From NCBI GenBank assembly GCA_023954475.1, contig JAMLHW010000002.1:124001-188000 (forward strand): a stretch of 64,000 bases of DNA, given 5' to 3'. The position numbers and the translations under genes were made by a program. Of this stretch, positions 17,467-25,912 are shown piece by piece. A model generated the notes under the pieces. That model saw nothing but the letters and a program-made list of their open reading frames with translations, did no database searches and was not told where the DNA came from. How positions within the stretch are numbered: the stretch's first letter is position 1; the number at the start of each line of letters is the position of its first letter. This DNA comes from Anaerolineae bacterium. Lineage in GTDB: Bacteria > Chloroflexota > Anaerolineae > Promineifilales > Promineifilaceae.

Positions 17467-17513
17467 ATGTATTCGTTTATCCGAATACATCAACGGAAGT
17501 ATACGACTGTCAA
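17467..17513 (-). promoter_or_regulatory. Promoter and operator of the arsR-otr-YeeE operon
   Basis: A perfect 9-bp inverted repeat ATGTATTCG-N6-CGAATACAT occupies 17467-17490. On the minus strand a consensus TTGACA (17513-17508) is followed after 18 nt by TGTATT (17489-17484), which lies inside the inverted repeat. A repressor bound there would block the -10 region. Size and symmetry fit ArsR-family operators, which often contain ATTCG-like half sites. The ATG of arsR is 16 nt further on. Confidence 0.75.
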
Positions 17514-17543
17514 TTTTGGTGGAATAATGACAAATAGCATGTT

Positions 17544-17601
17544 TGTCATATGACATTCGACATGTCCGCGCCTGTCATATGATCCGTGTGTATAACATGT
17601 T
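17544..17601 (+). promoter_or_regulatory. Palindrome pair and -10 box upstream of the vWA-FHA gene
   Basis: A perfect 12-bp palindrome TGTCATATGACA (17544-17555) and a partial copy TGTCATATGATC (17573-17584) lie 29 bp apart in the same orientation. GACATGTC (17559-17566) sits between them and AACATGTT (17594-17601) follows. A -10-like TATAAC is at 17591-17596 without a clear -35. The arrangement suggests a regulator that binds as tandem dimers, but which one is unknown. The region is shared with the divergent arsR operon. Confidence 0.45.
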
Positions 17602-17643
17602 ACTTTTCGCCAGATCGGAATAAACCAACTACAATTCGGCCGA

Positions 17644-19485
17644 ATGTTACGGTTCAGCAAACTCCTCCCCCTTTTTCTCCTCCTCATGTGGCTGATACCT
17701 GTCATGGCGCAGGAATCGGTGACCGATCTGGAAATTGTAGCGGCCGATACTGCTACCTTTCCCATCATCACCCTCCAGCTTAGCGCCCGTGATGCCGCAG
17801 GCAACGCCCTGACCGACCTCGATGGTTTGCAGCTCACCGAAGGCGGACGCCCGGTGGAGACATTCGAGATTGGGACACAGACGAAAGGGATTGATGTCAT
17901 CTTTGTCATCGACGCCAACGACGAGATTGACAGTATTGATCTGATCGGCGATGTCTCGCGCCTTGCCAAAGTGCGCATCGCGATTGCCAACTTCGCGAAT
18001 CAGCAAATGAGCCGTGCCGATCAGGATCGCATCTCGATTATCGTGCCTGATGATGCCGGCGCTCGCTATCTGATCGAGGATGGCACGTCTCCAGCCGATG
18101 TGACCGATGCCATTGGCGCGTATACGCCGGATGAATTTCCGGAGAGTACGCCGCTGCAAGCGATGCTGCAAACGGCGCTCGATCAGGCGGCAGCACGCGA
18201 ACCCGGTGGCAAGTACCAGGCAATTGTGCTGTTTACTGACGGCGGACAATTGGCTGACCAACTCGATTATGACACCTTGTTGGCTTCGGCCGAAAGCAGT
18301 CAAGCCGTCATTTTCAGCGCCATTCTCGGCAGTATTGCCAGCGATAGCGAAGTTGCCAACGTCACTAATTTGACCGCGCCTACGGGCGGCACCTATGCTC
18401 ACATGCCGCGTACAGACCGCCTGGATCCGCTGTTTGCCGCAATTGCGAGTAATAGCGTTGTCAATACCGTGCGCTATCGCTCACGAATTGCTGGTGATGG
18501 TGATCGCACACTTGAATTGATGTTAGGCGAAGTCTCGGCGGCCTATCCTGTTGCTGTCACAGTTTTGCCCCCGGTCGTTGACTTGAGTGAGACGGATGAG
18601 CCGTTGATTATCGCTGATAGCAGTTCGGCCGACAGTGATCCAACCCGCATCACCGCCAGGGTAAACTGGCCGGATGGCTATGTCCGTTCTTTGTTGTCGG
18701 TCAAGCTGTTTGTCGATGACGTGGAGCAAACCGTAACGCGTCCGCCGGTGCTTGATCCGCTGGGTAAGTTGACTTTGGATTGGGATGCGACCGGCATCAC
18801 GCCGGGCAGCCATACACTGGCAGTTGAACTGACAGACGAACTCGGTTTGAGTACGCGTAGTGAATCGGCCGAACGCACAATACAAGTTGGCCCTGTCGTG
18901 ACCGTTATCCCGCCGACCGCAACGCCTGAGCCGCTGCCGACCGCAACGCCGACGCCGTTGGAAATCGGGTTGACTGCATTGCAGGATAATCGCACACAGC
19001 GCAACATACGCATTGGACTGTTTATCATTGCCGTGCCGCTGCTGCTCATCGTGTTGTGGCGCTGGCGTAAGCGCCGTACCGCTACTGATAGCGAAAGCGC
19101 ACCGAGTACACCTGCTGTTATTGAGACGTCGCCGACGACGCCTGCACCGGACGCTGCTGCGACGACAACGTTTGTTTATTTTGAACCAATCCGCAATGCT
19201 GATGACTATGACGGGCCGATAGCCATTACGCGCGAGTTGACCACAATCGGCCGCGATCGACGCTATGCCACGCTCGTATTTGATAACGAAACGGTGGGAC
19301 GCTATCATGCCCGTCTACTGTTCAGTGGCGGCCAATTCCTACTCTACGACGAAGGTACACCTAACGGCACAGTGGTCAACGGTCAGCGTATTGCACTGGA
19401 ACCCTGCACCCTGCAAGACGGCGATCTGGTGCAACTGGGTCGCGTGCGACTCCGCTTTCGCATTGAGACACGGCAGGACACTTAG
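17644..19485 (+). CDS. Secreted/membrane protein with vWA domain and cytoplasmic FHA domain
   Basis: 613 residues. Signal peptide 1-22 (ending PVMAQ), a von Willebrand factor A domain at about 60-260, an Ig-like region, a Pro/Thr linker (TATPEPLPTATPTP), one membrane helix near 457-475 (IGLFIIAVPLLLIVLWRW), an Arg/Lys stop-transfer segment, and a C-terminal FHA domain (TIGRDRRYATLVF, TVGRYHARL, NGTVVNGQRI). The MIDAS motif reads DANDE rather than DxSxS, so metal-dependent adhesion through it is doubtful. FHA domains bind phosphothreonine, so the protein could link an outside sensor to inside kinase signalling (inference). A TCGGCCGA copy directly abuts the ATG. The HAD gene follows after 3 nt. 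Confidence 0.8.
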   Translation: MLRFSKLLPLFLLLMWLIPVMAQESVTDLEIVAADTATFPIITLQLSARDAAGNALTDLDGLQLTEGGRPVETFEIGTQTKGIDVIFVIDANDEIDSIDLIGDVSRLAKVRIAIANFANQQMSRADQDRISIIVPDDAGARYLIEDGTSPADVTDAIGAYTPDEFPESTPLQAMLQTALDQAAAREPGGKYQAIVLFTDGGQLADQLDYDTLLASAESSQAVIFSAILGSIASDSEVANVTNLTAPTGGTYAHMPRTDRLDPLFAAIASNSVVNTVRYRSRIAGDGDRTLELMLGEVSAAYPVAVTVLPPVVDLSETDEPLIIADSSSADSDPTRITARVNWPDGYVRSLLSVKLFVDDVEQTVTRPPVLDPLGKLTLDWDATGITPGSHTLAVELTDELGLSTRSESAERTIQVGPVVTVIPPTATPEPLPTATPTPLEIGLTALQDNRTQRNIRIGLFIIAVPLLLIVLWRWRKRRTATDSESAPSTPAVIETSPTTPAPDAAATTTFVYFEPIRNADDYDGPIAITRELTTIGRDRRYATLVFDNETVGRYHARLLFSGGQFLLYDEGTPNGTVVNGQRIALEPCTLQDGDLVQLGRVRLRFRIETRQDT

Positions 19486-19488
19486 CTG

Positions 19489-20169
19489 ATGACCCGCGTG
19501 CAAGCAGTTATTTTTGATATGGACGGCCTGATGATCGACTCCGAGCGGGTCGCGGAGGCGATTACGGCGGACTTTCTCGCTGAGCAGGGGCATGTCCTGA
19601 CGCGTGAATTCGCTGCTTCACTGGTTGGCCTGCGCGCGGATGAATGCGCACAGCGTATCATTGACACGTTTGATCTTCCGCTAAATTCGGCCGAAATGGA
19701 TCAGGCAATGGCGCGTCACTGGCGGCGCTATCTCGACAAAGGCATCCCTCCCATGCCTGGACTATTTTCGTTAGTTGACGAATTGGAGCAGCGCGCCATT
19801 CGCTGGGGCGTTGCGACAGCCAGCGAACGCTGGTATGCGATCAGGAATCTGCAAAACCTGGGTCTTGCGGCACGCTGCCAGGCAATCGCGTCAGGCGATG
19901 AGGTCGTATGCAGCAAACCCGCACCCGATGTCTATCTGTTGGCAGCCGAGCGTATGCAAGCTGATCCGCAGCACTGCCTGGCGCTTGAGGATTCACAGCC
20001 TGGTTGTCAGGCCGCAGCCGCTGCCGGGATGACCGTTGCCGTTGTACCAAACGAATTGACGAATTCGGCCGAATTCACCTGCGCCCGCTTCCGACTGTCA
20101 ACCCTCAACGACGTAATCCCCTTGCTCGATTTGCTAATTGATATTGCAAGTTGGCCAAAGCAAAGCTGA
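19489..20169 (+). CDS. HAD-superfamily hydrolase, beta-phosphoglucomutase-like
   Basis: 226 residues. Motif I is FDMDGLMIDSE, with nucleophile Asp10 and acid/base Asp12, followed by an alpha-helical cap. Motif II is ATASERW (Thr/Ser), motif III the Lys in CSKPAPDVYLLAAE and motif IV LEDSQPGCQAAAAAG. This is the layout of subfamily IA HAD phosphatases/phosphomutases such as YcjU, YqaB or GPH. A sugar phosphate is a likely substrate but cannot be fixed. It starts 3 nt after the vWA-FHA stop codon, so the pair form an operon. Confidence 0.9.
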   Translation: MTRVQAVIFDMDGLMIDSERVAEAITADFLAEQGHVLTREFAASLVGLRADECAQRIIDTFDLPLNSAEMDQAMARHWRRYLDKGIPPMPGLFSLVDELEQRAIRWGVATASERWYAIRNLQNLGLAARCQAIASGDEVVCSKPAPDVYLLAAERMQADPQHCLALEDSQPGCQAAAAAGMTVAVVPNELTNSAEFTCARFRLSTLNDVIPLLDLLIDIASWPKQS

Positions 20170-20204
20170 ATAGTGTGCGAAAAAAGCAGGAATTGTGACG
20201 ATTT

Positions 20205-20235
20205 TTTTCACAATAATGCAAAAAAGGTTTATACT
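20205..20235 (+). promoter_or_regulatory. Possible promoter of the LVIVD-repeat protein gene
   Basis: TATACT (20230-20235) is a good -10 box. TTTTCA (20205-20210) could be a weak -35 with a 19-nt spacer in an A/T-rich stretch. The gene start is 57 nt downstream and has a strong GGAGA ribosome site at 20281-20285. Confidence 0.35.
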
Positions 20236-20291
20236 AGGTTCCACTGTTTCCACTGTTGACGTTCTACAAATAGTAAAATAGGAGAAAATGT

Positions 20292-21635
20292 ATGAATTCC
20301 CCCATTCAGAGAGCACGCTTGCTCATTTTGCCCTTACTGTTGTTGATTGCTGCCGTTCTGGCGTTCAGCCAGTTCGATTCAGCACGAGCCCAACGTGACG
20401 ACCTGATTCCCGAGAGTGATCGTCGCGCCGATTTGACAACGACCCAAAAGGCCTTTCTGGCTGATCGCGAACCGAATCAGGATTTGCCGGCACTCAGTGA
20501 GGTTCCCTGTGTCGGCGGCATGGCTGATATTTATCACTGTAAAAATATAGATTTGCTGTCATTCATGCCTCTGTCCAGCATTGGTGGCGGCAGCGGCAAC
20601 GACGTTTGGGGGTGGACATCCCCGGAAGGGCGTGAAATCGCCTTGATGGGTCGGTCATCCGGTACTGCATTTGTCGATGTGTCTGATCCGGTCAATCCCG
20701 TCTATCTGGGCAATTTGCCGACACATTCATCCAACTCATCCTGGCGCGACATCAAGACATATGCCGACCATGCTTTCATCGTCAGCGAAGCGGGTGGCCA
20801 TGGCATGCAGGTATTTGATTTGACTACCTTGCCGGCGGCCACTGCTCCTGGTTTGCCGATGACGTTTAGCGAAACCGCTCATTACGCCGGTGTCGGTAAT
20901 TCGCACAACATTGTGATCAACGAAGATTCGGGTTATGCCTATTTGGTTGGCACGAATACCTGCAGTGGTGGCTTACACTTTGTCGACATCAGTACACCGA
21001 CTGCGCCGGTTAATTCCGGCTGTTTTAGCAGTGACGGCTATACACACGATGCCCAATGCGTTAATTATGCAGGCCCTGATCCAGACTACGCAGGCGCTGA
21101 AATTTGTTTCAACGCCAATGAAGACACATTGACGATTGTCGATGTCACGAACAAAGCCGCACCTGTGCAAATTGCGCGGGTTGGTTACAGTGGCAGCGGC
21201 TATACCCATCAAGGCTGGTTGTGGCCAAATCACAGAGTTTTCGTTTTGGATGATGAATTAGATGAACTGAATTTTGGGCACAATACGCGCACGCGTTATT
21301 GGCGTATTTCCGATCTGGACAATCCGGTTTTGATTACATTCTGGGATGGGCCAACTTCGGCCATTGACCACAATCAGTATGTAAACGGCAGAGTGATCTA
21401 CCAATCCAACTATCGTGCCGGTTTGCGTATTGTCAAACCGCCGTCGAGAGAATTGGCTTATTTTGACATTTACCCAACCAGCGATTCGGCCAGTTTCAAC
21501 GGTTCGTGGAGCAATTACCCGTTCTTTGATAGCGGCACGATTCTCATTAGCGGCATTGAACAGGGCTTGTTTATGGTAAAAATCAATCCGTCAACAATGG
21601 CTCAAGCGCAGGCGGCGCCAACCATTTTTGATTAG
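20292..21635 (+). CDS. Secreted choice-of-anchor B family protein (LVIVD-repeat beta-propeller)
   Basis: 447 residues with a signal peptide (MNSPIQRARLLILPLLLL... to SARAQ). The body contains LVIVD-type blades, such as GTAFVDVSDPVNPVYLGNLP, HAFIVSEAGGHGMQVFDLT, GGLHFVDISTPTAPVNSGCF and DTLTIVDVTNKAAPVQIARV, which form a beta-propeller. The family is extracellular and often binds surfaces or other proteins; its molecular role is not known. No C-terminal sorting anchor is evident here. A strong ribosome site precedes the ATG and a hairpin terminator follows. The gene has no TCGGCCGA repeat within its 1.3 kb, unlike most of its neighbours. Confidence 0.87.
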   Translation: MNSPIQRARLLILPLLLLIAAVLAFSQFDSARAQRDDLIPESDRRADLTTTQKAFLADREPNQDLPALSEVPCVGGMADIYHCKNIDLLSFMPLSSIGGGSGNDVWGWTSPEGREIALMGRSSGTAFVDVSDPVNPVYLGNLPTHSSNSSWRDIKTYADHAFIVSEAGGHGMQVFDLTTLPAATAPGLPMTFSETAHYAGVGNSHNIVINEDSGYAYLVGTNTCSGGLHFVDISTPTAPVNSGCFSSDGYTHDAQCVNYAGPDPDYAGAEICFNANEDTLTIVDVTNKAAPVQIARVGYSGSGYTHQGWLWPNHRVFVLDDELDELNFGHNTRTRYWRISDLDNPVLITFWDGPTSAIDHNQYVNGRVIYQSNYRAGLRIVKPPSRELAYFDIYPTSDSASFNGSWSNYPFFDSGTILISGIEQGLFMVKINPSTMAQAQAAPTIFD

Positions 21636-21672
21636 TAGCCGCCACTAAACTCGGTGTTAGATGACAGCTTAT

Positions 21673-21704
21673 ATCGGCCGAATCCTGGATTCGGCCGATT
21701 TTTT
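21673..21704 (+). terminator. Rho-independent terminator built from two TCGGCCGA repeats
   Basis: ATCGGCCGAATCC (21673-21685) pairs perfectly with GGATTCGGCCGAT (21687-21699), followed by a run of six T. Each arm contains one copy of the dispersed octamer. It ends the LVIVD-repeat gene; the convergent gene's stop codon lies at the end of the T-run. Confidence 0.9.
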
Positions 21705-22758
21705 ATACCTGATATTGGTCACGATACGCCTGGATCAGGCGTTTGACCTGCCGTTGCTGTTCCAGTTGCGTCAAAACCGGCGCGGCTAATTGATTGTCAT
21801 ACGTTTGGCAGACAGTCTGGGCTTTGGCAACCGTCGATTCGGCCGAAACCAGCGCACCATCTCGCACCGGTCGCACCACATGCGTCAAAAGCGGCGCAAC
21901 CTGATTGTCGTCACCCAACCATGTCTGCAGCGGTGTCTGCACATTCGTTTGAAGGCCATCAATCGTCGTCGGCGTCAAATCGACTAAATCGGTCAACGCC
22001 GTCACGACCCGCGCGGCTGAGTCCCCCATGCCAAACGGTAGCCACTTTGTCACATCCTCAAACCATTGCGCCAGCAATACGAGGAACGATCCGGCTGTGC
22101 CGACTGCCGATTGCAGTACCACGTCGAGTACCTGATAGTAGACGGCGACTTTGGCCACGTGCTCACTGAGCCACCGCCGCCCGGATTCGAGCATGGGAAT
22201 GTCGTTTTCCAATGTGTCGAGTGCCAGACGTCCGGCGGCAAGCGCATCGGACACCGTCGGAATATCGTCAATGAGATCGTCCATCGCTCCAGTCACGCTA
22301 TTGATTCCCTGTTCAATCGTAGTTGACATATCGACACCATCCAACTGTTCGTACAGGGCAACCAATCCGGCCAAGACGCCCATGCGTTCGTTGGCATGGT
22401 CCAGTTCTGTGCGCAGGGCCGAATTGACTTCGCTATTGCTTCCCGTGGCCTGTTCATACGAGTCGACTCGCCGTAGTGCCGCGTCCAATTCAGCGCGTAG
22501 CCGCACGTTTTCTGCCTGGACGCTCGCCAGTTGCGATAAATCTACGCCGTGCACCGGTACGGCTTGCTGGGCAGGCAAGGCTGGAATGCGTGTGGCCGCA
22601 GGCAATGTCGTTTGACTGGTTGTCGTGAATGTGGGAGTCGATTCCTTGCGGAGTAGGGCGGCTCCGGCACCGACGGCTGTCGCACCGACTGCGGTTGCAG
22701 CAAAAGCTTTCAGGAATCCACGTCGATTAGGTGGCGTTTGTTGTGGTTGATAGGTCAT
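21703..22758 (-). CDS. Tat-exported coiled-coil protein of unknown function
   Basis: 351 residues; I do not recognise the family. The N-terminus NRRGFLKAFAATAVGATAVGAGAALL is a twin-arginine-type export signal. A Thr-rich stretch and a coiled coil (SVQAENVRLRAELDAALRRVDSYEQ, then ELDHANERMGVLAGLVALYEQL) follow. Long amphipathic helices rich in Leu, Asp and Val make up the rest, including two hydrophobic patches (VVLQSAVGTAGSFLVLLAQWF). It may sit on the outer face of the membrane as an all-helical structure (inference). The ATG at 22758 was chosen for the AAGGAG site 6 nt upstream. Converges with the LVIVD-repeat gene. Confidence 0.75.
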   Translation of the reverse strand: MTYQPQQTPPNRRGFLKAFAATAVGATAVGAGAALLRKESTPTFTTTSQTTLPAATRIPALPAQQAVPVHGVDLSQLASVQAENVRLRAELDAALRRVDSYEQATGSNSEVNSALRTELDHANERMGVLAGLVALYEQLDGVDMSTTIEQGINSVTGAMDDLIDDIPTVSDALAAGRLALDTLENDIPMLESGRRWLSEHVAKVAVYYQVLDVVLQSAVGTAGSFLVLLAQWFEDVTKWLPFGMGDSAARVVTALTDLVDLTPTTIDGLQTNVQTPLQTWLGDDNQVAPLLTHVVRPVRDGALVSAESTVAKAQTVCQTYDNQLAAPVLTQLEQQRQVKRLIQAYRDQYQV

Positions 22759-22914
22759 ATATGCTCCTTCATGCCTGGTTACCACCCCAAAACGCAATTA
22801 TAGTATTATAGAACATGTGTGCTATCAATGTCAATGAATGATGGCTCTTTGATGAGCGGGTGGTGTGGTAAGGCGTGAGATGAGGTAATGGTGCCATTTT
22901 CGGCCGAATTGATT

Positions 22915-23862
22915 TTATGCTTCCTCGACGTAGCCTAACTGCTGCAACATATGATCACTGCGGCGCCATTTGGGCGCAACCTTGACCCATAATTCCAGAA
23001 AAACAGGGCCGTCGAGCATCGTTTCGATCTCTTTGCGTGCGGCAGCGCCGATGTTGCGCAATTGGCTACCGCCTTTGCCGATGATGATTTTTTTGTGCGT
23101 ATCCCGTTCGACGTAAATCGTTGCGCCGATATAGGTCACGCCGTTGTCGCGTTCCTTAAATTCGTCGACAAGGACGGCAACGGCGTGCGGCACTTCGTCG
23201 CGCAGTTGCAGCAGAATCTGCTCACGCACCATTTCAGCCGCGATGGTGCGCACGTATGAATCTGTAATCTGATCTACGGGATAGAAACGCGGCCCGTTAG
23301 GCAGGGCTTCACTGATCATGGCGTAGAGTTGATCAGTACCGTTTTGGTTTTCGGCCGAAAACATCAGCCACGGTGCTTCCGGAAGCAATGCGCGGAACGC
23401 ATCACTGCGCTCAATCACTTGATCCGGCTGTAGTGTGTCGATTTTGTTGATCGCCAAAATCAGGCGTCGGCTCGCCGGCAATTCTGCCAGCTTTGCGCCG
23501 ATGGCTTCATCAGTGGCGGTTGGCGGCTCACTTGCATCGACCATCCAGACAATGACATCCGCGTCGCTGAGGGTTTCAATGACGACTTCAACCATATATT
23601 CATCCAGCTTGTGGCGCGGTTTGCGAATGAATCCAGGCGTGTCGATGAAGATGATCTGCTGATCGGGTTCGGTGATAATGCCCAGTTGGCGGTTGCGTGT
23701 CGTCTGTGGACGCGGCGAAACGATGGCTATTTTTTGTTGCATCAACGCGTTGATCAGCGTGCTTTTACCGACATTCGGTCGGCCGATAACGGCGACGAAT
23801 CCCGAACGATGATTGTCGGGAATGGTTTCCCGGTTCAGTTCAAAAGAAGTCGTATCATCCAT
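22915..23862 (-). CDS. era: GTPase Era (16S rRNA-binding ribosome maturation factor)
   Basis: Era assists 30S subunit assembly by binding the 3' end of 16S rRNA. About 315 residues: G1 GRPNVGKST at 27-35, G3 DTPGF, G4 NKID, then the C-terminal KH RNA-binding domain with RDTHKKIIIGKGGSQLRNIG. YERD-like NGVTYIGATIYVERDTHKK is also present. The frame stays open 72 codons further upstream (to 24078), but that part is the antisense-like extension of the upstream gene, so MDDTTSFEL at 23862 is the start. It overlaps the stop of the TIM-barrel gene by 8 nt, so the two are co-transcribed. Confidence 0.96.
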   Translation of the reverse strand: MDDTTSFELNRETIPDNHRSGFVAVIGRPNVGKSTLINALMQQKIAIVSPRPQTTRNRQLGIITEPDQQIIFIDTPGFIRKPRHKLDEYMVEVVIETLSDADVIVWMVDASEPPTATDEAIGAKLAELPASRRLILAINKIDTLQPDQVIERSDAFRALLPEAPWLMFSAENQNGTDQLYAMISEALPNGPRFYPVDQITDSYVRTIAAEMVREQILLQLRDEVPHAVAVLVDEFKERDNGVTYIGATIYVERDTHKKIIIGKGGSQLRNIGAAARKEIETMLDGPVFLELWVKVAPKWRRSDHMLQQLGYVEEA

Positions 23863-24586
23863 AAGCTTTTGTCGTTTGTTCCAGGCGAACGCGCCATGTT
23901 TCGGCCGAATCGTCTCGTGCGCCGTGCAAAACCAGACAACCGGCGACGTCGGCAAGCTCTGCAACATGGCCTGCCGTGTCGTTCTCAGTACTGTATGCAA
24001 CGACGAGCCGCTCACCGAGCACATCGGCCCAGACGTCGATGGGAGCATCGCTGCCGGCATAGTGCAAATCAAGCGCACAGTGAATGGCTAAATCGCGCGT
24101 TATTTTCGCCATGCGTTGTACACTAAATTCACCATTGCGCAAGGCCAGTTTCATGCGTCGGTTTGTGATTTGCACCCACACATCATCATAGCCGTCAATA
24201 ACCGGCGGCGCCGTTTCACCGGCAAAATAAGGTTCCATGGCTGCTGCATTAGAAAACAGGTTGCTTGATTCCGTCACAACGACTGCTGCGCCCAGTGCGC
24301 CTGCGGCACGTGCCACGTTGAGCAATGTCTCTTTGCGGGTTTGCAGTGGCGTCTGTTGTACATCGAGCAGCGGTGTTGTCGTAACTGACCAAACCGCGAG
24401 ATTTAGTGCTTCGAGCTGTGGTCGCAATTCGCGATAAAATCGGGCATTGTGCTCGTCGCTGTCTGCGGAATAGAATTCGGCCGATTGCAGGTTGATCTCT
24501 ACCCATGTAGCGCCAAGCGCGGCAGCGCGTTGCAGCGCAACCGATGTGTCGGCGCTCAAGGAGTTGGTGCTGATTGCGATTCGCAT
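23855..24586 (-). CDS. Sugar phosphate isomerase/epimerase-like TIM-barrel protein
   Basis: About 243 residues starting MRIAISTNSLSADTSVALQRAAALGATWVEINLQ, the opening of the AP-endonuclease-2-like / sugar isomerase TIM barrel. VWSVTTTPLLD, LGAAVVVTESSNLF, HCALDLHYAGSDAP and CLVLHGARDDSA are later strand-end motifs, but the metal-binding Glu/His set is not clearly complete, so the activity is uncertain. The ATG at 24586 was preferred to 24685 because family similarity begins there. Its stop overlaps the era start. Confidence 0.75.
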   Translation of the reverse strand: MRIAISTNSLSADTSVALQRAAALGATWVEINLQSAEFYSADSDEHNARFYRELRPQLEALNLAVWSVTTTPLLDVQQTPLQTRKETLLNVARAAGALGAAVVVTESSNLFSNAAAMEPYFAGETAPPVIDGYDDVWVQITNRRMKLALRNGEFSVQRMAKITRDLAIHCALDLHYAGSDAPIDVWADVLGERLVVAYSTENDTAGHVAELADVAGCLVLHGARDDSAETWRVRLEQTTKAYG

Positions 24587-24798
24587 CGTTTTTGTTTTCG
24601 TCTCAAACTGCCTGTCATGTATCATTACGCACTTTGCCGCCAATCGTTGCAAGGTATGCGATATGCACGACGGCAAATAATACACGAGATGACACTACTC
24701 ACCACTGTGCTTGCCCAAGCTGAGATTCCCCTAACAATTGGCCGGGAACTGCCTGACAGATGACACCTCAGATACATGACATTTGGGCCGAAACACAA

Positions 24799-24827
24799 TT
24801 GCGGCAATTCGGCCGATAGCGGATAAT
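24799..24827 (+). promoter_or_regulatory. Predicted sigma-70-type promoter of malate dehydrogenase with repeat in spacer
   Basis: TTGCGG (24799-24804) and GATAAT (24822-24827) are separated by exactly 17 nt, and a TTCGGCCGAT copy (24808-24817) fills the spacer. It lies 74 nt upstream of the mdh ATG. The rest of the 314-nt gap 24587-24900 shows no gene. Confidence 0.55.
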
Positions 24828-24900
24828 AAAAGGTGCAGAAACGACCATTTTCACACGCATTACATCGATGCGAGTGACATCAATCGACCAGGAGAATCTC

Positions 24901-25884
24901 ATGCGAAACTTTGTATCTGTTGCAGTTACCGGCGCTGCCGGCAATATCGGTTATGCCATGCTACCCCGTTTGGCATCTGGCGAAGTCTTTGGCCCCAATA
25001 CCGAAATCGAATTGCGGTTGCTTGAAATCACGCCCGCTTTGCCGTCGCTCGAAGGCGTCGTCATGGAAATGATGGACTGCGCCTTTCCCTTGTTGCGCAA
25101 CATGGTCGTCACGGATGATGCAAGTGTGGCTTTTGATGGTGTCAATTGGGCATTGCTCGTCGGTGCGCGTCCTCGTGGTGCAGGTATGCAGCGCGGCGAT
25201 CTCATTCTCGCCAACGGACCAATTTTTACTGGCCAGGGTCAGGCTCTTGACGGTGCCGCAGACGATTGCCAGGTGCTTGTCGTCGGCAATCCGGCCAATA
25301 CCAATGCGCTCATTGCCATGCACAACAATAGTAAATTACCCAAGAGCCGCTTCCATGCTTTAACCCGCCTCGACCAAAATCGTGCACAGGCTCAGTTGGC
25401 GATGAAAGCCGGCGTCCCCATCAAGGCTGTAACCAACGTAGCCATTTGGGGTAATCACAGTGCGACACAATATCCTGACGCCGAGAATGCACGCATCAAC
25501 GGTCAACGGGCTTTTGAAGTCATTGCTGACCATGATTGGTTGCGCGGCGACTTTATCTCAGTCGTGCAAAAGCGTGGTGCTGCCATCATTCAGGCACGCG
25601 GCAAATCATCGGCGATGTCGGCGGCCAACGCAGCGCTTGACCACGTGATGAGTTTTGAAGGTGTCACCGCTGCTAATGACTGGTTTAGCGCAGCTGTGCG
25701 CTCTGATGGTAGCTATGGTGTCGCGGAAGGCTTGATTTTCTCATTTCCAATACGCAGCCATGGTGGTGGTCGCTATGAAATCGTGCAGGGCTTGCCCATA
25801 AGTGACTTTGCACAGGCGAAAATTGATGCGACCGAAGCTGAACTGATCAATGAGCGGGATACGGTAGCCGATTTGCTCGGCTAG
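24901..25884 (+). CDS. mdh: Malate dehydrogenase (NAD-dependent)
   Basis: Oxidises malate to oxaloacetate in the TCA cycle. About 327 residues of the cytosolic/TIGR01759 type. It has NAD loop [54 protein letters not shown] (substrate arginines), [26 protein letters not shown] (catalytic Asp/Arg) and [14 protein letters not shown] (catalytic His). AGGAG lies 8 nt before the ATG at 24901, so the in-frame ATG at 24868 is unlikely. It stands alone with a predicted promoter upstream and an inverted repeat downstream. There is no TCGGCCGA copy inside the coding region. Confidence 0.96.
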   Translation: MRNFVSVAVTGAAGNIGYAMLPRLASGEVFGPNTEIELRLLEITPALPSLEGVVMEMMDCAFPLLRNMVVTDDASVAFDGVNWALLVGARPRGAGMQRGDLILANGPIFTGQGQALDGAADDCQVLVVGNPANTNALIAMHNNSKLPKSRFHALTRLDQNRAQAQLAMKAGVPIKAVTNVAIWGNHSATQYPDAENARINGQRAFEVIADHDWLRGDFISVVQKRGAAIIQARGKSSAMSAANAALDHVMSFEGVTAANDWFSAAVRSDGSYGVAEGLIFSFPIRSHGGGRYEIVQGLPISDFAQAKIDATEAELINERDTVADLLG

Positions 25885-25912
25885 TACCGTGATTTTCTAT
25901 ATTTGTTGGGTT

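Noticed and set aside
23863-24078. A 72-codon upstream extension of era
   Set aside because: It lies inside the TIM-barrel gene in another frame and lacks any Era similarity; the start at 23862 gives the conserved N-terminus.
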